Positions 1 through 8,160 of a DNA stretch of 27,421 nucleotides are shown one piece after another. This DNA comes from Planctomycetota bacterium (GTDB taxonomy: Bacteria > Planctomycetota > Planctomycetia > Pirellulales > Lacipirellulaceae). The position numbers were made by a program, and so were the translations under genes. The stretch covers positions 1 through 27,421 of the forward strand of contig JAADIN010000065.1 of NCBI GenBank assembly GCA_013151315.1. The letters run 5' to 3'. The first letter of the stretch is position 1. Every line of letters starts with the position of its first letter. The notes beneath the pieces are model-generated. The model saw only the letters and a list, made by a program, of their open reading frames with translations, had not been told where the DNA came from and did not search any database.

Positions 1-14
1 CCGCAACCAGAAGG

Positions 15-115
15 ATGGCCACAAAAAACACGAAGAAGCACAAAAAGTGAGAGGAGTGGCTTCGTATTCTGACTTGAATTGAGAACGGCTAGATTTTTAT
101 GGTTTTTGTGGCCAT
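15..115. repeat. Inverted-repeat element at window start
   Basis: ATGGCCACAAAAA at 15-27 is matched by its reverse complement at 103-115. The left arm continues with A-rich sub-repeats (ACACGAAG, GCACAAAAA). The element lies just downstream of the HlyIII-like gene, and I see no gene in 1-147. It has the same general design as the other intergenic inverted repeats in the window but not the same sequence. Confidence 0.6.
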
Positions 116-147
116 GCTACTTCAGACGGCTGAATAGTTACTGTGTT

Positions 148-825
148 TCAAATTTCAGGCTCGAGCCGGCCATCGGCAATCGTAAAGGCAAACGCCCAAT
201 GGAATCCGAGACCGATGAGCACCGCAACATGAAAAACCTCGTGCCACTGGATCACGCCGGGGACCAAGATGGGCCACTGGAAACTCTCCAGGGTCCCCCC
301 AAGAGCATACGCAAGCCCACCCCAAAGAACGGGTTTCAGAAAAGACCAGCCGTGGCGTCGACTGATCAACAGGCAAGGAAAGATACTAATCCCCCCCATC
401 AAAAGATACAGAACCAGTCCCTGATGAGAAGATATCTGGTCAAAATAAGCCATCTTCAGCGCGATCGCGACAATCGCATAGACCCAGATGAACCATAAAA
501 TACCCCATCGGGTCTTGCCGCGAAAAAGTATCATGAGCGAAGGCGTGAACGAACAAGCGATCAGCACAAAGATGGCCGCGTGATCAAGGCGTCGAACCCA
601 GGGTCTGGCCGCGCCTGCCGGATCGAGCAAATGATAAGTTCCGCTGATCGCTAACAGGGCAACCGTGCCAAGACAATAGATCGCCAAACTCGTCAGCCGA
701 GGTCCATTGCCTCGGCCACGCAGTAGAAGCGGCAGCGAGAAACCGGCGAAGACCACTGCCCCCAGGAGATGCGACAGACTACTAAAGGGCTGAAAGAACC
801 CAGGGATAGAAATAATATCCGCCAC
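148..825 (-). CDS. HlyIII / PAQR-family integral membrane protein
   Basis: This 225-residue protein is almost entirely hydrophobic, with about seven transmembrane segments, the topology and length of the bacterial hemolysin III (YqfA/PAQR) family. Visible family motifs are a histidine in SHLLGA near the N-terminus, SGTYHLL around residue 60, RRLDHAAIF with an invariant Asp around residue 80, and WHEVFHV with paired histidines near the C-terminus. In PAQR proteins these His and Asp residues form a metal site linked to hydrolase-like activity. The substrate of the bacterial members is not established, and haemolysis is a historical name only. The start is preceded by a weak AAGGTG. The gene stands alone, separated from transketolase by an inverted repeat. 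Confidence 0.9.
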   Translation of the reverse strand: MADIISIPGFFQPFSSLSHLLGAVVFAGFSLPLLLRGRGNGPRLTSLAIYCLGTVALLAISGTYHLLDPAGAARPWVRRLDHAAIFVLIACSFTPSLMILFRGKTRWGILWFIWVYAIVAIALKMAYFDQISSHQGLVLYLLMGGISIFPCLLISRRHGWSFLKPVLWGGLAYALGGTLESFQWPILVPGVIQWHEVFHVAVLIGLGFHWAFAFTIADGRLEPEI

Positions 826-876
826 CGCGGCACCTTGCTAAGAGAAATGACGAATGACAGCACTTTCAAGTTCGAT

Positions 877-955
877 GTGAGCCGTAGGCGCTAGCCTCGG
901 GTATCCTGGTGTAGGCGGTTTTTCAATTCACCCGACGCTAGCGCATTCGGCTCAC
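877..955. repeat. Inverted repeat between HlyIII-like gene and transketolase
   Basis: GTGAGCCGTAGGCGCTAGCC at the left end pairs imperfectly with GCTAGCGCATTCGGCTCAC at the right end. The arms are about 26 bp around a 27-bp T-rich spacer, and the outer bases match exactly. It sits between the start of the HlyIII-like gene and the stop of transketolase. It could fold in RNA as a terminator-like hairpin, but no U-run follows. Confidence 0.6.
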
Positions 956-979
956 GTTTTGAGACGAAGCACTAGAAGG

Positions 980-3037
980 CTAACCAATCATCCGCTTGGC
1001 CGTGGCGGCAACATTCTCCGCAGTAAAACCAAACTCTTTGTAGATTTTCTGGAACGGTGCCGAGAGCCCAAAACCATCCATACCGACAAATGCCCCGCGA
1101 TCGCCCAAATAACGATCCCAGCCTTGCCGGATGCCCGCTTCAATGGCTACCCGAGGCCCGATTTCGGTCGGCAACACTTCTTTGCGGTACGCTTCGGTTT
1201 GATCTTCAAACAACTCGAAGGAAGGCATGCTCACCACGCGAGCTCGGATTCCGTCGGAGGCAAGCTGTTGTTGGGCCGCCAATGCGAGGGAAACTTCACT
1301 GCCGCTGGCTAGCAACAGCACTTGAGGATCGCCTCCTTCGGCTTCGGCCAGCACATAACCGCCACGGCTGAGGCCTTCGGCAGAAGCGACTTTCGATCGA
1401 TCGAGGGTCGGCAGGTTTTGTCTTGTCAGCACCAAGGCCGTGGGGCGATTGGTTTCCGCTAGCGCGACTCGCCAAGCATGGGCCGCTTCGTTTGCATCGC
1501 CGGGGCGAATAACGACTAGGCCGGGAATCGCCCGCGCGGCGGCCAACTGCTCTACCGGCTGATGCGTCGGACCATCTTCGCCGACGCCAATCGAATCGTG
1601 GGTAAACACGAAAATCGACGGCAAGCCCATGATCGAGCTCAATCGCATCGAAGGCCTGAGGTAATCGCTGAAAACAAAGAACGTCGCTCCGTAGGGACGC
1701 AATCCGCAAAGGGCCATTCCGTTCAGAGCGGCAGCCATGGCATGTTCGCGAATGCCAAAGTGAAAGTTGCGCCCTCCGTATTCGCCGGGGCCAAAATGCC
1801 CAACCTCTTCGAAGGTCAGCAGCGTATTGGTTGAAGGGGCCAAGTCGGCCGAGCCGCCCACGAGCCAAGGGATATGCTTGGCAAAACCGTTGAGCGCTTT
1901 CCCCGCCGAACTGCGAGTCGCCATCCCTTTTTCGTCGGCAGGGAATTCCACGAGGCCTTCCTCCCAGCCGTCGGGCAATTCCTCGTTCTGCATTTGTCTC
2001 AGCTCTTGGGCAAGCTCGGGATGCTCGACCTGATAGTTTTCCAGTTGGGTTTCCCAGGCTTCGCGTGCTTCGCGTCCGCGCTGGCCCATGGTGGCTTGGA
2101 AATATTCGGGAACCTCCGTGGGAACAACGAACGACTCGTCCTCGGGCCAGCCGTAAGCGGCCTTGGTCAGCCGGACTTCGTCGGCACCGATCGCGGCACC
2201 GTGAGCAGCGGCGGTACCCGCTTTGTTGGGAGAGCCAAAGCCGATCACGCTCTTGACCACGATCAGAGTTGGGGCGTTGTCACAGTCTTGAAAGGCGCTG
2301 TAGGCGGTGCTGAGTGCTTCGAGATCGTTGGCGTCGGCCACTTTTACGACGTTCCAACCCAAGCCTTCAAACCGTCTGGCGACATCTTCGCTAAATGCGA
2401 GCTCCGTGCTGCCTTCGATCGTGATGTCGTTGTCGTCGTAGATCCAACAGAGATTAGCGAGCCGCAGGTGGCCGGCCAGCGAAGCGGCCTCACTGGCAAG
2501 GCCTTCCATCAAATCGCCATCGCTGCACTGAGCATAGACGTTGAAGTCGAACAGCTCGTAACCAGGCTTGTTGTAACGAGCACCAAGCCACTTGCTCGAG
2601 ATCGCCATGCCAACACTGTTGCCGCACCCTTGCCCCAAGGGGCCGGTAGTCGTTTCTACCCCCGAGGTGTGGCCATGCTCCGGATGCCCCGGCGTTGCGC
2701 TGCCCCACTGACGAAAATTACGGAGGTCGTCCAGCGTAACCGACAATTCCTCGCACACCGAGCCGTCGGACTCGGTTTTGCGTACGCCCGCCAAATGGAG
2801 CATCGAGTAAATCAGCATCGAAGCGTGGCCGCAAGAAAGAACGTACCGGTCGCGGTTCGGCCAAAGCGGCGCACCCGGGTCGTAACGAAGAGTGTCGGTC
2901 CACAGTTGGTAGGTCACCGGCGCAAGTGCCATGGGCGTGCCCGGGTGCCCACAGCCGGCCGCTTCCACTCCATCCATCGAGAGGGTGCGAATCGTGTTGA
3001 CGGCTAGCTGCGTGATATCTTTGGTCGTGGTCGTCAT
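980..3037 (-). CDS. tkt: Transketolase
   Basis: This 685-residue protein has the normal length and full domain order of transketolase (TPP-binding, pyrimidine-binding, C-terminal). Transketolase moves two-carbon ketol units between sugar phosphates in the pentose phosphate pathway, using thiamine diphosphate and Mg2+ in the cytoplasm. Visible signatures are GCGHPGTPMA with the active-site His at 31, the GPLGQG loop near 132-137, the TPP/Mg motif CSDGDLMEG at 171-179, the catalytic glutamate of GIREHAM at 431, and DSIGVGEDGPTHQP with His 492. No Shine-Dalgarno precedes the ATG, but a good sigma70-like promoter lies 50-80 bp upstream. The next gene upstream, recQ, is also on the minus strand 117 bp away, so tkt can be transcribed alone. 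Nothing looks damaged. Confidence 0.98.
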   Translation of the reverse strand: MTTTTKDITQLAVNTIRTLSMDGVEAAGCGHPGTPMALAPVTYQLWTDTLRYDPGAPLWPNRDRYVLSCGHASMLIYSMLHLAGVRKTESDGSVCEELSVTLDDLRNFRQWGSATPGHPEHGHTSGVETTTGPLGQGCGNSVGMAISSKWLGARYNKPGYELFDFNVYAQCSDGDLMEGLASEAASLAGHLRLANLCWIYDDNDITIEGSTELAFSEDVARRFEGLGWNVVKVADANDLEALSTAYSAFQDCDNAPTLIVVKSVIGFGSPNKAGTAAAHGAAIGADEVRLTKAAYGWPEDESFVVPTEVPEYFQATMGQRGREAREAWETQLENYQVEHPELAQELRQMQNEELPDGWEEGLVEFPADEKGMATRSSAGKALNGFAKHIPWLVGGSADLAPSTNTLLTFEEVGHFGPGEYGGRNFHFGIREHAMAAALNGMALCGLRPYGATFFVFSDYLRPSMRLSSIMGLPSIFVFTHDSIGVGEDGPTHQPVEQLAAARAIPGLVVIRPGDANEAAHAWRVALAETNRPTALVLTRQNLPTLDRSKVASAEGLSRGGYVLAEAEGGDPQVLLLASGSEVSLALAAQQQLASDGIRARVVSMPSFELFEDQTEAYRKEVLPTEIGPRVAIEAGIRQGWDRYLGDRGAFVGMDGFGLSAPFQKIYKEFGFTAENVAATAKRMIG

Positions 3038-3086
3038 AGATTGGAATAGGTTGCAGGAAGGGGGATTTTACCGCAGAGAAGTAGAC

Positions 3087-3116
3087 AATATACGGTGTGG
3101 ATTCGTGAGATGTCAA
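3087..3116 (-). promoter_or_regulatory. Predicted sigma70-type promoter of transketolase
   Basis: Read on the minus strand: TTGACA (3116-3111), an 18-nt spacer, then TATATT (3092-3087). The -35 is a perfect consensus and the -10 matches five of six. Initiation near 3080 would give a 5' leader of about 43 nt before the ATG at 3037. Confidence 0.6.
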
Positions 3117-3154
3117 TCGACGCGATCCCCAGCACCGGAAGGTTCTCCCGAGCT

Positions 3155-5134
3155 TCAGCACGAGCCCTCAACCAAAGCCAACACGTCAGCAAACCGAATA
3201 TTGCCTAACATGCCAAACTCGGGCCGACCTCGAAGCTTCGATCGCGAGGTGGCTGGCGAATTGATGCCGCACAAGAACCGTGCCAACTGGCGCGGAGTGC
3301 GAAGCGCTTCGTGCCGCTCGCCTCGCAAACACTCAATCGATTGCATGTTGGCCGATTGTAGGTTGGCAGGCTGCGGCACACTACGGTTAGATGCCGCCAT
3401 GGACTGCGGCGGCTCGCCCAGACAGCGGCCACAATGTCCGCAATCGCTGCGCTGCTCGCCAAAATAGGCGAGCAGGAAGCAGGTAATACAGCCAGGACTT
3501 TCGGCCAAAGAAACCACATCTTCCACGCGGGCAATGTCGTGCTGCTCTCGTTGCAAAAAACGCTCGGCCAATCCTTCAATCAACTCTCGGCGATCTTCCG
3601 GTTGTCGAAATTCTGTTTGTTGTAGCCGGCGATAGCCCTGCCGAACTCCGGTCGCCTGAACAATCATATCGCCCTCTTGTTCAAGATAACCAATAGCCGC
3701 AACCACGCGTTCGCGCTCGACGCCTAAGCTTTTCGCAGCCACGGTCGCGTCGAGGGTAAACCAGGTAGTCCCTTTCTTGGCCGCACGAAATAGGTTGCCC
3801 AAAAACTCGGCTCGGGCCGGATCAAATTTGGCAAGAATCTCGGCCGAGCTGCGCAAGGGCTTAAACTTGAACTCGGTATAAAATGGCCCCGTCGATTGCA
3901 AGATGCCGTCCAGCTCGAGATAGGTCAGCAACGTCTTGACGACCAAATCGCGAGCATCATAGCGGCGAGCCAAATCATAGACGCTCACATCAAACTGCTC
4001 GCCCGCACCCAGAAACTCCTCAACCATCGCCTCAACCGTCTCGCTTGCCGGCGTGTCGCCGTAAGTAAAATTCTCGAGCGTTATGACATCATCGCCGCAG
4101 GCCAGCATTTCGCAGACGGCCGGCTTGCCATCGCGGCCCGAACGGCCGATTTCCTGCATGTAACTTTCCAGGCTCTTGGGCAAATTGTAATGATAGACCG
4201 CCCGAATGTTTGATTTGTCGATCCCCATCCCAAACGCAATCGTCGCCACCACGACCATGTCGTCGGAGGCCATGAACGCATCTTGGATTTCCGTCCGTTT
4301 TTCAGTTTTCAGTCCTGCATGATACGCATTGGCTGGAAAACCATGTTCGGACAAATGCGAGGCGATCTCCTCGGCCGTGCGTTGCAAGGTGACGTAAACA
4401 ATCGTCGGCCCGCGCGGCCGCTCGCGCAACCGCTTGACCAATAGTTCACGCCGCTCGCCGTCGGCACAAGGTGTGGTTCGCAACTCCAAATTGGGCCGAT
4501 AAAAACCCGTTTGCACCATGTCGGCTTCATCAATCTTAAACGTCCGCGAAATGTCGTCCGCGACCTCAGGCGTTGCGGTCGCGGTGAGCGCAAGCACTCG
4601 ACCCACCTTCAATCGTTTTGCCAGGGCGGCAATTTTCAAATAGTCGGGCCGAAAGTTATGTCCCCATTCACTAATGCAATGCGCTTCGTCGACCGCCAGC
4701 AGGCTAATCGACTGCTGCTGAAGCAATTGCAGAAATCGTTCGTTGCCCAATCGTTCGGGCGACACATAAAGCAACCGCGTTCGTCCCGATCGCAAATCGC
4801 GATAAGCCTGCACGGCCTCCTCACGCTCAAGACTCGAATCGAGCCGTGCAGCAGCCACACCGCGGCCAACCAAAAAGTCGATTTGGTCCTTCATCAGCGC
4901 AATAAGCGGCGAGATCACGACCGTAAGCCCGTCGAGCGCAAGCGCCGGAAGTTGATAACAAAGGCTCTTACCTGCACCGGTCGGAAAGACGGCCAATGTC
5001 GACCGGCCCTCAAGCAGTCGGGAGATCACCTCGGCCTGCCCATCGCGAAATTCGGTAAAGCCAAAAACGTCTTGGAGAATCTGCTGTGCTTGGGGAGGCA
5101 CTGACGTGGCGGGTACTTGCATGGTAGTAGGCAT
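3155..5134 (-). CDS. recQ: RecQ-family ATP-dependent DNA helicase
   Basis: A 3'-5' superfamily 2 helicase of about 659 residues, expected to unwind recombination and repair intermediates. Numbered from the ATG at 5134, it has Walker A PTGAGKS at 51-57, the DEAH box at 149-152, TATATPEV near 185, and the motif VI region QEIGRSGRDG near 327-336. A winged-helix-like stretch (LLTYLELDGIL) follows, then a cysteine cluster at 549, 552, 565, 568 and 571, then a tail with LRTPRQLARFLCGI. I chose 5134 because GCGAGGAA lies just upstream and a promoter lies at 5190-5218. The longer frame beginning at 5218 would start inside that promoter's -35. There is no recognisable HRDC domain. RecQ identity is firm; the exact subgroup is not. 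Confidence 0.95.
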   Translation of the reverse strand: MPTTMQVPATSVPPQAQQILQDVFGFTEFRDGQAEVISRLLEGRSTLAVFPTGAGKSLCYQLPALALDGLTVVISPLIALMKDQIDFLVGRGVAAARLDSSLEREEAVQAYRDLRSGRTRLLYVSPERLGNERFLQLLQQQSISLLAVDEAHCISEWGHNFRPDYLKIAALAKRLKVGRVLALTATATPEVADDISRTFKIDEADMVQTGFYRPNLELRTTPCADGERRELLVKRLRERPRGPTIVYVTLQRTAEEIASHLSEHGFPANAYHAGLKTEKRTEIQDAFMASDDMVVVATIAFGMGIDKSNIRAVYHYNLPKSLESYMQEIGRSGRDGKPAVCEMLACGDDVITLENFTYGDTPASETVEAMVEEFLGAGEQFDVSVYDLARRYDARDLVVKTLLTYLELDGILQSTGPFYTEFKFKPLRSSAEILAKFDPARAEFLGNLFRAAKKGTTWFTLDATVAAKSLGVERERVVAAIGYLEQEGDMIVQATGVRQGYRRLQQTEFRQPEDRRELIEGLAERFLQREQHDIARVEDVVSLAESPGCITCFLLAYFGEQRSDCGHCGRCLGEPPQSMAASNRSVPQPANLQSANMQSIECLRGERHEALRTPRQLARFLCGINSPATSRSKLRGRPEFGMLGNIRFADVLALVEGSC

Positions 5135-5189
5135 ATCCAATTCCTCGCAGAAATGGTTTTTCGAGAAGAGAGAAACCAACGCTACGCGG

Positions 5190-5218
5190 AGAATACTGTA
5201 CGTGCGTCCATGCGTCAA
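5190..5218 (-). promoter_or_regulatory. Predicted sigma70-type promoter of recQ
   Basis: Read on the minus strand: TTGACG (5218-5213), a 17-nt spacer, then TATTCT (5195-5190). Initiation near 5183 would leave a leader of about 49 nt before the ATG at 5134, with GCGAGGAA as ribosome-binding site. Confidence 0.6.
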
Positions 5219-5267
5219 GTGCTTGGCTAAATTTTTTTGGAAGCCCTAGTTAAAAGGGGTAAATTTC

Positions 5268-5398
5268 AGGCGAACTGCAAAGTCAGATAAACCGCCAAGA
5301 GCGCCAAGGAACGCGCTGCAAGAAAACAGCTGCTTTATTTTTTCCTTGGCGATCTTGGCGTCCTTGGCGGTTCAAAAAATAGACTTTGCAGTTTGCCT
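5268..5398. mobile_element. MITE-like element, copy 1
   Basis: The terminal inverted repeats are AGGCGAACTGCAAAGTC (5268-5284) and the reverse complement of AGGCAAACTGCAAAGTC (5382-5398), 16 of 17 identical. Inside them lie inverted arms of iterated CGCCAAG units. The immediate flanks, GGGGTAAATTTC on the left and GGGTTAAATTTG on the right, agree at 10 of 12 positions and look like an aged target-site duplication. The element has no coding capacity. It is the sister of the element at 9242-9395 and lies between recQ and the DUF1223 gene. Confidence 0.75.
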
Positions 5399-5472
5399 GG
5401 GTTAAATTTGAGGCGAAGACACCCTCAAAAGCAAAGTTCCGGAAACCAAAATGGGACCTGCCCTCGCAATTT

Positions 5473-6474
5473 TCAAGGGGTTTTGAAAGTCGCAACACTG
5501 GCCCCGGTGATTTGCATCGAACGGCGATCTTGCACGTAAGCGACGAAGCTGACGTCTTGAACTTCGATGCCCGTCGGCAAAGCAATGCTCAGTTTCCCAC
5601 GACTTGGTTTTCCCTGGGGAGTCTCTAGCGGAACGGTTTTGAGCGATCGCACGACTCGCACATGGGTTAGTTCGCGACCGGCGTTTTCGCCTCGCGGAAC
5701 TTTGTTGGCCGCTGCGCGTTGCACCAAGGCAACTTGGAGGAGCATGTCGGGCCCGTTGCCGATGACCGTGTACTTGATCTCTCCGCTGCTTTTATCGCTC
5801 GAGAGCACGGCGGTCAATTCCACGGCACTGGTTGCTTGCGTGGCCAAAGCTTTCTGTAAAATCCGCTTCGCGTCGCGACCGCGGGAACCGAGAAGCTCGG
5901 TCTCGCCGTTGACGATCATTTGTGGGGTATAAACACGGCTGCTTCCAAAAGCGGCCGCGTAGCGGTGTTGACGTTTGGTAAACACGGGGCTGCTGTAAGG
6001 ATCTTTCCAGCCGAGTGAATTCCAGAAGTCCACGTGGTACGAGAGGCAGTAGATGGGCAGTTGGTGCTTGTCGCCAAAGGCGGCGATTTCCGTCAGCACT
6101 AGGTCGGCGGGCGGGCAACTACTACATCCTTGCGACGTGAAGAGCTCGACAACCACCGGCCCAGCAGGAGGCTGCGACGGTTCTGCGAAAGCAAATCGCT
6201 GCGTCGGTTCGAATCCGCAACTTACCAGCACTGCCATGGCAAAGAGAACGGAGTCCGACTTTCGCGGTTTCCAAGGTGCAAAATTGCCCGCGAAACACAC
6301 GAAATCACGCGAAAAAAAAGAGGGAGTGGATTTCCGCGGGGCAGATATCCTCTTGAACCATCTCGCTTGCTGCAGCGGGCTATTAAGGGACTTAGAAAAT
6401 TCATGCTTTCGCGTACTTTCGTGTTTTTCGCGGGCAAAAAAACAGGAAAGCTGAGCCAAGACCGTGCGAAACAT
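5473..6474 (-). CDS. DUF1223 family thioredoxin-like secreted protein (N-terminus interrupted by repeat)
   Basis: The conserved part is a typical DUF1223 domain: VVELFTSQGCSSCPP with a CxxC pair (residues 117 and 120 from this start), LSYHVDFWNSLGW, and YTPQMIVNGE. DUF1223 proteins have a thioredoxin-like fold and are usually exported; their reaction is unknown. The start at 6474 has the best Shine-Dalgarno in the window (AAGGAG, 6480-6485). The frame then reads MFRTVLAQLSC and continues without a stop through an inverted-repeat element (6284-6437). It next reaches a signal-peptide-like stretch (VLFAMAVLVSCG) and the DUF1223 domain. The alternative start at 6237 gives 254 residues with a poor signal sequence and no good ribosome-binding site. 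The element probably inserted into the export-signal region. Family assignment is secure; the start, and whether export still works, are not. Confidence 0.8.
   Translation of the reverse strand: MFRTVLAQLSCFFAREKHESTRKHEFSKSLNSPLQQARWFKRISAPRKSTPSFFSRDFVCFAGNFAPWKPRKSDSVLFAMAVLVSCGFEPTQRFAFAEPSQPPAGPVVVELFTSQGCSSCPPADLVLTEIAAFGDKHQLPIYCLSYHVDFWNSLGWKDPYSSPVFTKRQHRYAAAFGSSRVYTPQMIVNGETELLGSRGRDAKRILQKALATQATSAVELTAVLSSDKSSGEIKYTVIGNGPDMLLQVALVQRAAANKVPRGENAGRELTHVRVVRSLKTVPLETPQGKPSRGKLSIALPTGIEVQDVSFVAYVQDRRSMQITGASVATFKTP
6284..6437. repeat. Inverted-repeat element inside the DUF1223 reading frame
   Basis: TTGCCCGCGAAACACACGAA beginning at 6284 is mirrored by TTCGTGTTTTTCGCGGGCAA ending at 6437. 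The arms are about 32 bp, made of iterated ACACGAAA/CACGCGAAA units around a unique centre. There are no stop codons in the DUF1223 frame. I see no clear target-site duplication. Confidence 0.7.
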
Positions 6475-6479
6475 CACTA

Positions 6480-6485
6480 CTCCTT
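6480..6485 (-). promoter_or_regulatory. Strong Shine-Dalgarno selecting the 6474 start
   Basis: On the minus strand AAGGAG is followed by TAGTG and ATG (6474-6472), close to the ideal spacing of 5-6 nt. Most genes here lack such a site, so it argues that the original start of the DUF1223 gene is 6474. Confidence 0.7.
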
Positions 6486-6520
6486 CATGAACGGAATAAA
6501 AATCATGCGTGTGGTATCCC

Positions 6521-6572
6521 CTCCCCTGCAACTGTAAGCTAACCCACTCCTCTGCAACTGTATGCTAACCCA
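6521..6572. repeat. 26-bp tandem repeat, two copies, in divergent promoter region
   Basis: Copies 6521-6546 and 6547-6572 agree at 24 of 26 positions. The core is CTGCAACTGTAAGCTAACCC, with A/T variation at its twelfth base. They lie between the divergent DUF1223 and DUF3179 genes, where a regulator could bind. No matching palindrome is evident. Confidence 0.7.
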
Positions 6573-6638
6573 CTGAAATTGGCCAGTTCTGCGAGGACAA
6601 TCGGGCATATCTCGATTTTCTTTCCTAGGAGAAAAGTA

Positions 6639-8087
6639 ATGGGGCGTCGTCTCTTCGGGTATTTTATTTGTGCTGCGTTGCTCGGGGGAGCGATTGTTGG
6701 TTGGGCCCGTTTTAGCACGCCACCATCAAGCCCAGATATTTTCGATACGCCCTCGCTACAATTGGCTCAGCAATTGGTGAAATTGCCCGAGCCGATTGCA
6801 GATGGCAAATATCCGGCCAAGGAAACGTTCTTTTTGCTCGGCCAGATGCGAGGGCCCCAAGCGGCAGCACTCGAGGAAATTGCCAAACGCTGGCAGCCAG
6901 GAAATGCGGTCATGGTGATCGAGATGGGCCGCGTGCGTTTCCATGGGCTTCCTGGCAACTTCGTTGAAGTTTTAGAACAACAGACAGGAAAATCTTTGGG
7001 GAAGGATTCGCAACGGTGGTATCAGTATCTTTGGCAGCAAGACGACCAACCCCATCCGCAATACGCGGATTTCAAAGCGGCCCTGTATGCGACGATTGAC
7101 CCGCGTTTCTCGGAATATTTCGACGACACCTATCCCACGACGATTCGCCTGGACGAAATCCTCTGGGGCGGCGTCGTGCGCGATGGCATTCCGCCGCTGA
7201 AAAACCCGCGTATGCTTGCCGCCAAGCAAGCGAGTTACCTAGCGGATTCCGACGTCGTCTTTGGGCTTGAAATCAACGGAGATGCGCGTGCCTACCCCAA
7301 ACGGATTCTCGCTTGGCATGAAATGTTCAAAGACACCGTCGGCCAGATTTCCATCAACGGGGTCTATTGCACGCTCTGCGGATCGATGATCGTTTACAAG
7401 ACCGAACTGGAAGGCGTGCATTACGAGTTAGGAACGAGCGGATTTCTTTATCGGTCGAACAAGCTGATGTACGATCATGCGACAAAATCGATGTGGTCGA
7501 CACTGACGGGAGAGCCGGTTGTCGGAAAGCTCGTCGGCAAGGGCATCCAGCTCCAGCGGCTTCATGTCGTGACGACGACATGGGGCGAGTGGCGTCGGCG
7601 TCATCCTACGACGACCGTATTGTCGCTCGACACAGGTCATCGCCGCGACTATGGCGAAGGGGTCGCCTACCGCGAGTATTTTGCGACCGACCGATTAATG
7701 TTTAGGGTGCCGTTTGCTGACAAACGACTGAAAAACAAGCAGGAAGTGTTGGCCCTACGCTGGGATGACGCGGCAGAGGAGCAACTAGCAATCGACGCCG
7801 GCTATCTCCAAAAGCATCCGATCTATCACGATCGCCTCGGAGAACAGGAGTTCGTCGTGCTGACCGATCGATCCGGTGCCAATCGAGTTTACGATACCCA
7901 AGATATCCGTTTTGAAAAATGGGATGGCGACCGCCAAGCGATCGACCAGCAAGGCGGCATCTGGAAAGTCGACGAAGCAGGTCTCACCAGCGAGCAAGGC
8001 AAGGTCCTCTCGCGGCTACCTGCCCATCGCGCCTTCTGGTTCGGATGGCATGCAGCCTATCCCGAGACGCGTCTCGTAAGTGAGTAG
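6639..8087 (+). CDS. DUF3179 domain-containing exported protein
   Basis: This 482-residue protein starts at 6639, where TAGGAG precedes the ATG at good spacing; an upstream TTG at 6579 is in frame but unsupported. Residues 4-22 form a hydrophobic segment after MGRR (GYFICAALLGGAIVGWA), an export signal or N-terminal anchor. The DUF3179 region begins near residue 200 with GDARAYPKRILAWHE. It continues with NGVYCTLCGSMIVY, whose two cysteines are near 244 and 247, then LGTSGFLYRSN, LMYDHATKSMWSTLTG and LSLDTGHRRDY. The molecular function of DUF3179 is unknown; the conserved Cys pair suggests a redox or metal role, but that is inference. It is transcribed away from the DUF1223 gene, another cysteine-pair exported protein. 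Confidence 0.9.
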   Translation: MGRRLFGYFICAALLGGAIVGWARFSTPPSSPDIFDTPSLQLAQQLVKLPEPIADGKYPAKETFFLLGQMRGPQAAALEEIAKRWQPGNAVMVIEMGRVRFHGLPGNFVEVLEQQTGKSLGKDSQRWYQYLWQQDDQPHPQYADFKAALYATIDPRFSEYFDDTYPTTIRLDEILWGGVVRDGIPPLKNPRMLAAKQASYLADSDVVFGLEINGDARAYPKRILAWHEMFKDTVGQISINGVYCTLCGSMIVYKTELEGVHYELGTSGFLYRSNKLMYDHATKSMWSTLTGEPVVGKLVGKGIQLQRLHVVTTTWGEWRRRHPTTTVLSLDTGHRRDYGEGVAYREYFATDRLMFRVPFADKRLKNKQEVLALRWDDAAEEQLAIDAGYLQKHPIYHDRLGEQEFVVLTDRSGANRVYDTQDIRFEKWDGDRQAIDQQGGIWKVDEAGLTSEQGKVLSRLPAHRAFWFGWHAAYPETRLVSE

Positions 8088-8160
8088 AGGGAGAGGCTGG
8101 GGTCGGGCAGTTGGTGAGACTGCATAGAAAAGCCTTCCTGTTGATCCGCGCAAGTTGAAC

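Noticed and set aside
1874..3007. Long plus-strand open frame (377 codons) opposite transketolase
   Set aside because: It is a shadow of the transketolase codon bias; the minus-strand frame carries all transketolase motifs and this one has no recognisable domain or start signal.
5135..5218. Extended N-terminus of RecQ from an ATG at 5218
   Set aside because: The extension would start inside the predicted -35 hexamer, while the ATG at 5134 has a ribosome-binding site and gives the normal RecQ N-terminus.
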